Assembly (NCBI RefSeq): GCF_030230605.1
Contig: NZ_JASPDO010000010.1
Coordinates: forward strand, 12,128 to 76,127
Length of the DNA stretch: 64,000 nucleotides
DNA from: Brevibacterium sp. UMB1308A
GTDB taxonomy: Bacteria; Actinomycetota; Actinomycetes; Actinomycetales; Brevibacteriaceae
Reading direction: 5' to 3'
Notes under the pieces: model-generated
The model's database searches: none
Told to the model about the DNA's origin: nothing
Seen by the model: only the letters and a program-made list of their open reading frames with translations
Shown here: one piece after another, positions 60,436 to 64,000 of the stretch
How the letters are laid out: every line of letters starts with the position of its first letter
Numbering within the stretch: position 1 is the stretch's first letter
Position numbers and translations under genes: made by a program

Positions 60436-61265
60436 CCCTGCGCCCTCCTAACCTTGAATTCAATGCCATGGTGCTCATTGCTAAGCCAGCCAAAACCGAC
60501 AGGTATCCCAAAATTCATGCCTTGCAGAAAATCCTCGCTCATTTCTGCTCCGAGATAATATAGCTCTGTTCTTGAATCGACCCAACTAAAAGGAATCAGG
60601 GCGCGTGGGTGTTTAGACGGCAACAGCGCGATTCGCTGATATTTCCTTACGTTCCATAATGGTTCTTTCCTGTCAGCGAGGCGACATAAGGTGATATTAA
60701 TTCCCGCTAACTTACTAAATAAATCTATTCTGGAGTGTAAGGAGTCGGGGCTTATTTCGTCAAAGTCGCCGACTAGGAGGATGCGGTCATGGTCAGACTG
60801 CAGGAGTGTTGAAAGATAGTTAGCTAGACAAGGTTCGGTTGGAAACATAGTCCGCAGCGATTCGACCATATGATTCGCGTCGAACCGTATATTCTGAGGT
60901 AGCTTTGGGCTGTAAGGTGTGGCTGGCTTGTTTGCCATCTGCTCAAGTTGTGACTGTATCCGCCCAAGTAGCACACTGGAATGCTCAGTGTGGGCTGAAT
61001 GCCGTAGTTCCAGGTTCCTTAGTTTCTCGCCTTGGTGTCGCTTTATTGTCATGAAGTTGGACTGGCTTCTCCATAGAGCTGCACGTACAGCCAGGGAATT
61101 TGCTGTCGCAAGAAGGGCCAATCCGAAAGCTCCGATTGCGATAACCACTGATGTTGGCGTCGTTGTGACAGCTAGCAAAACAGTTGTGGCAACGATAAGC
61201 CAGCCGGCAACAAAAAAGGCAGTTCGAAAACGTGGCGACAGGAGGGTGTGTTTCAGTTTCTGCAT
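60432..61265 (-). CDS. Hypothetical membrane protein in the glycosyltransferase operon
   Basis: A 277-residue protein with two adjacent N-terminal membrane helices (AFFVAGWLIVATTVLLAV and VVIAIGAFGLALLATANSL). A polar coiled-coil-like stretch follows (MTIKRHQGEKLRNLELRHSA), then a ~160-residue soluble C-terminal region with no recognised family (RILLVGDFDEISPDSLHSR). ATG 61265 has AGGATT just upstream; the TTG at 61286 is less likely. Its 3' end overlaps the CgeB-like glycosyltransferase (ATGA), so the two products may act together, for example as a membrane scaffold for the soluble enzyme. That is inference. Confidence 0.6.
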   Translation of the reverse strand: MQKLKHTLLSPRFRTAFFVAGWLIVATTVLLAVTTTPTSVVIAIGAFGLALLATANSLAVRAALWRSQSNFMTIKRHQGEKLRNLELRHSAHTEHSSVLLGRIQSQLEQMANKPATPYSPKLPQNIRFDANHMVESLRTMFPTEPCLANYLSTLLQSDHDRILLVGDFDEISPDSLHSRIDLFSKLAGINITLCRLADRKEPLWNVRKYQRIALLPSKHPRALIPFSWVDSRTELYYLGAEMSEDFLQGMNFGIPVGFGWLSNEHHGIEFKVRRAQG

Positions 61266-61360
61266 AATCCTGTATCTATTCGACAAAACGGTTTTAATAA
61301 CATTTACTCTGCGCTGTTCTTTACCATATGTTTGTGCTAGATATCCGAAAAATTATAATT

Positions 61361-64000
61361 CTAGACGTCTAAGCCAGCTCTGCTCATAGCCTCTCGGTAC
61401 TCATCATTGCCGGTAACCTCGGAACCATACAGCTCAGCGATTGAGTGTAAAATTTTAAGCCCGCTTAATTGTTCATGCGGTTTAAGTTCATTAATCTTCT
61501 GCAGGTACCATACGTTCAGCATCTTCATGAACCGTTTGTTTGAATAGTCGGCGGTAAGTCCGAGCTTGTGTAACCATTCAACCTGCGACAGCTCGGCTTT
61601 TAGTGATTTCTCAAAAAATCGGACAGAGATCGAGTTCACGGCTGATCCGGGCACCTCAGCGTTGTAAACAAAAATCGAGCTTCGTTCGAAAGCGATGGAC
61701 CGAGCTGCGTGAAGCATTTGCAACGAGAAGAGTGAGTCCTCTCCAAAAGCCCCCTCAACTTGCCGAAGTTTGAACTGATCCAAGAAATCAGTTCGTGCAA
61801 CCGTTGCTTGAATGCTGAAAGGCTGGTACCTAATCGCGCTTAGAAGATCCCGATTGTCACCGCCTAGCGAGTACCGTCCTCGAGAGTCTGACTGTAACCC
61901 TAGTTGCTGAAGACCTTTTTCGATATTGGGAACATTTCCAACCCACGCCCTTCCGCCGCGTCGAACGACTGTATTTCCCACAACAATGTCTGCCTGTGAC
62001 TCGATGATTTTTCGCAACAGGTTGTAATAACCGCTGCCAATCTGTTCGTCATCGGGGTCCAAGAACGTCACGTATGGCGTCCGAAGCTGATTCATGGCTG
62101 CGTTCCTGGGCCTAGCCGCGCTACCCGAGCCACCCTCCGGCAGTCGGATTATCTCTAAGAAATTTCCTGAATCCTCTAGCAGTTCGAGGATATGACGAGT
62201 TTCTGGATCGGTAGAACCATCGTCGACAATCTGAATACAAGCAATGTCCTGAATTGACTCCCGCCAGAGTGACTGGAGACTTTTAAAGAGAAGGTGTTTC
62301 CCATTATTGAATACTGGGATAACAATCGTTAGTTCCTTCTTGGCTAATACCCCGGGGTTTTCCCTGTTAAGCACGTTGGGGCTCAGCAATTCATCTGTCC
62401 TGATGAGGATATGTTTATGTGGTGCAGAGTCTTTGGACTTCCAGATTGCATGCACGGTGTCTTCCAGCTTGCTGTCGCGCAGTTGGTAGGCGTGTCGGGG
62501 ATCGTCTGCAGCGCAAATTTCGAGATGGGTGGCACTGGAATACCGCAATGCGCACTGTAGGTCGGCAAATGTGTTTGGGGTGACGAATGGGATTCTATCG
62601 AGGTAAATTATCAACCCCGACTCGTGCGCTAGTAGTGCATGGGCAGTCTCTTCATCAGATGCAAACTGGAACTCGAAGCGCGCAGTTTGCGAATTGGTAA
62701 AATCTTCAAACTTTCTGTAGTCGTTCGTGACTACGATAGATTTTGGCGAGTCAGGATGTTGTCCGAAAGCTGATTTGGCGTACTGCCAAAGCCAATCCCA
62801 GACCGTGCAATGCCCATAAACAAATCGGATTCCATCCAGTCGCGCTAGGGCGTGATAGGCGTCCGGTGTGCCATCCACGAAGCTCCTCAAGTCCTCGCCT
62901 GTTTCGACCATTGCGACGCTTGGTATCGATCCGTTTGTAGTTTTGTTGTAATCTGAAAATACTATTGTCCCCTGCGCAAGGTGGCCTAGGACACCCACCC
63001 CGCCCTGGTCCTGGGCAGGTGTAGTCTCATCACAGATGGCGAAGCTAAAGTTCCTGCTCACTTTCCGAAACTCGGCTCGGTCAGATACGCGGTCCACTCG
63101 ATGCACAAGTTTGTCTTGCAGTTCGATTCCAGAATTAACTGCTCCGTTTACCGTGTCGTACTCGAAGATGCGGGTCACAAGAGAAGACGATGAAGCTCCG
63201 GAGAGTGCCCGTCGCGCCACGACCGGAATCTTCCGTTTATCGCCCTTAAAATACACTAAACCGTGGCGAGGTGCTTCCTCAGAATTTATCGGATTAAAAA
63301 GAGCGTGCGACACGGGGAAAGGCAAGAGGGCAGCCTTATCAGGGCTCAGGCCGTGCTTAAGCCACCTTTCATATCGGTGGTGACTGCTTGTCAATACTAA
63401 GCCAAAGTGATTGACAACCGAGTTGATCTCGTCGTCACCAACAAGGTCGTAGTAGTCATACAGATCAACTCGGATATTTTGGCTTTTCGCTTGCGCCAAA
63501 AGGTGAGAAAGCTGCCCGCGTGTGTCGGTTATAGATATACTTTCGCCGGTTTCACTCGACGGAACGACAATTATCGCTTCGATATCCCTAGGGAGTTCCT
63601 GTAACCTCCGAAGATCCACATTGGCCACATCAGCTATCAAAGAAAGAGTCTCAGCAAAATCTCTAGATCCAACTACGGCGAATCTGTGCCTAGGTTCTGT
63701 GGCCCATGAGGCGGACCTGTGCTTGTATTTTGGAAGGTCGCTTGGGGGGCTGAAATACGCATTGCCAGATGTTGCTGGGGGGTTCACAGGGGGCCTCTCA
63801 CTCTGCTCGCGCCACGATTTATGATAACTCGATACTTTGACTAGCTTATCGCGAACTAAAAGTGATGGGTTTCGTTTAATTAGGAGGTCTTGTCGGCGTT
63901 GAAGGTGCTGTCTGGGTTTGACGAAGACCTCGGAATTACGGTCCACGGCTCGTAGCGTGTGTGGCATTGTCCGGGCGGTATCAGCGATGATGAACGCGTC
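61361..64000 (-). CDS. Large GT2 glycosyltransferase, 5' end outside window
   Basis: The frame is open to base 64000; 11 codons before the ATG at 63967 read smoothly into it, so the gene probably starts beyond the window. The first ~540 residues seen form a mixed region with CgeB-like features (LVLTSSHHRYERWLKHGLS, GLVYFKGDKRKIPVV). The GT2 domain follows: LTIVIPVFNNGKHLLFKSLQ, IQIVDDGSTDPETRHIL, PEGGSGSAARPRNAAMNQL, YVTFLDPDDEQIGSGYYN (the DxD-type motif reads DPDDE) and ADIVVGNTVVRRGG. The C-terminal ~100 residues are helical. It is the upstream gene of the minus-strand block 56415-64000. Confidence 0.8.
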   Translation of the reverse strand, partial: DAFIIADTARTMPHTLRAVDRNSEVFVKPRQHLQRRQDLLIKRNPSLLVRDKLVKVSSYHKSWREQSERPPVNPPATSGNAYFSPPSDLPKYKHRSASWATEPRHRFAVVGSRDFAETLSLIADVANVDLRRLQELPRDIEAIIVVPSSETGESISITDTRGQLSHLLAQAKSQNIRVDLYDYYDLVGDDEINSVVNHFGLVLTSSHHRYERWLKHGLSPDKAALLPFPVSHALFNPINSEEAPRHGLVYFKGDKRKIPVVARRALSGASSSSLVTRIFEYDTVNGAVNSGIELQDKLVHRVDRVSDRAEFRKVSRNFSFAICDETTPAQDQGGVGVLGHLAQGTIVFSDYNKTTNGSIPSVAMVETGEDLRSFVDGTPDAYHALARLDGIRFVYGHCTVWDWLWQYAKSAFGQHPDSPKSIVVTNDYRKFEDFTNSQTARFEFQFASDEETAHALLAHESGLIIYLDRIPFVTPNTFADLQCALRYSSATHLEICAADDPRHAYQLRDSKLEDTVHAIWKSKDSAPHKHILIRTDELLSPNVLNRENPGVLAKKELTIVIPVFNNGKHLLFKSLQSLWRESIQDIACIQIVDDGSTDPETRHILELLEDSGNFLEIIRLPEGGSGSAARPRNAAMNQLRTPYVTFLDPDDEQIGSGYYNLLRKIIESQADIVVGNTVVRRGGRAWVGNVPNIEKGLQQLGLQSDSRGRYSLGGDNRDLLSAIRYQPFSIQATVARTDFLDQFKLRQVEGAFGEDSLFSLQMLHAARSIAFERSSIFVYNAEVPGSAVNSISVRFFEKSLKAELSQVEWLHKLGLTADYSNKRFMKMLNVWYLQKINELKPHEQLSGLKILHSIAELYGSEVTGNDEYREAMSRAGLDV

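Noticed and set aside
1-64000. tRNA/rRNA genes, CRISPR arrays, IS elements, prophage integrases
   Set aside because: Scanned by eye on both strands; no cloverleaf, spaced repeat array, transposase or integrase was recognised. A short or diverged RNA gene could still be missed without a covariance search.

Overview
The window looks like chromosomal DNA of a high-GC Gram-positive bacterium, most likely an actinobacterium of the Micrococcales type. The signs are frequent GTG starts, families typical of actinobacteria (LytR-CpsA-Psr ligase, DUF1684, DUF402, DUF4097, M13 peptidase, HSD10-like SDR) and moderately high GC. The genus cannot be fixed from sequence alone. No rRNA, tRNA, CRISPR array or insertion sequence was recognised. 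The first gene (1-1264) and the last gene (61361-64000) run off the window.

Layout. (1) 1-12.5 kb: housekeeping genes on both strands: a YyaL-like thioredoxin-domain protein, M18 aminopeptidase, two paralogous MFS transporters, a DUF1684 fusion protein, a PepSY-like lipoprotein, a methyltransferase, M13 metallopeptidase, glycerate kinase and a CopC-domain protein. (2) 12.6-20.8 kb: Ca2+-type P-type ATPase, phosphoglucomutase, rhodanese, a TetR/CoA-transferase operon and a divergent HSD10-like dehydrogenase. (3) 20.9-27.4 kb: a membrane protein, then a tight operon of sensor kinase, response regulator, DUF4097, DUF402 and an FMN-dependent hydroxy-acid dehydrogenase, then a crotonase. (4) 27.4-31.3 kb: a two-gene AAA-ATPase/subtilase cassette matching the IetAS anti-phage/plasmid-stability architecture, set between core genes. 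(5) 31.3-43.6 kb: fdhD/moeA, NUDIX, MaoC, cardiolipin synthase followed by an Abi-like gene fused to a second copy of the cls 3' end, then etfBA, thiolase, an LCP protein and wecC. (6) 43.6-64 kb: a surface-polysaccharide locus of visibly lower GC. It holds the UDP-ManNAc(A) enzymes WecB and WecC, a CapD/WbpM-like dehydratase, a MraY/WecA-type initiator, GT4 enzymes, a Wzm/Wzt-type exporter, several large CgeB-like glycosyltransferases, a DUF6270 protein and a patch of decayed coding sequence.

How the genes work together. Thiolase, ETF, crotonase, MaoC, SDR and CoA-transferase fit fatty-acid or acyl-CoA catabolism, spread over several operons. FdhD and MoeA serve molybdoenzymes. In the polysaccharide locus a lipid-linked glycan is started by the MraY-like transferase, extended by glycosyltransferases, exported by the ABC transporter and possibly attached to the wall by the LCP protein at its left border.

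The most noteworthy signals are: the IetAS-like cassette; the Abi-like/cls chimera with its 244-bp repeat, whose five differences are all synonymous; a pair of ~132-nt intergenic elements with identical four-arm geometry at 10.9 kb and 31.2 kb, the second just upstream of the IetAS-like operon; and the polysaccharide locus, in which one glycosyltransferase domain is joined to different C-terminal halves.
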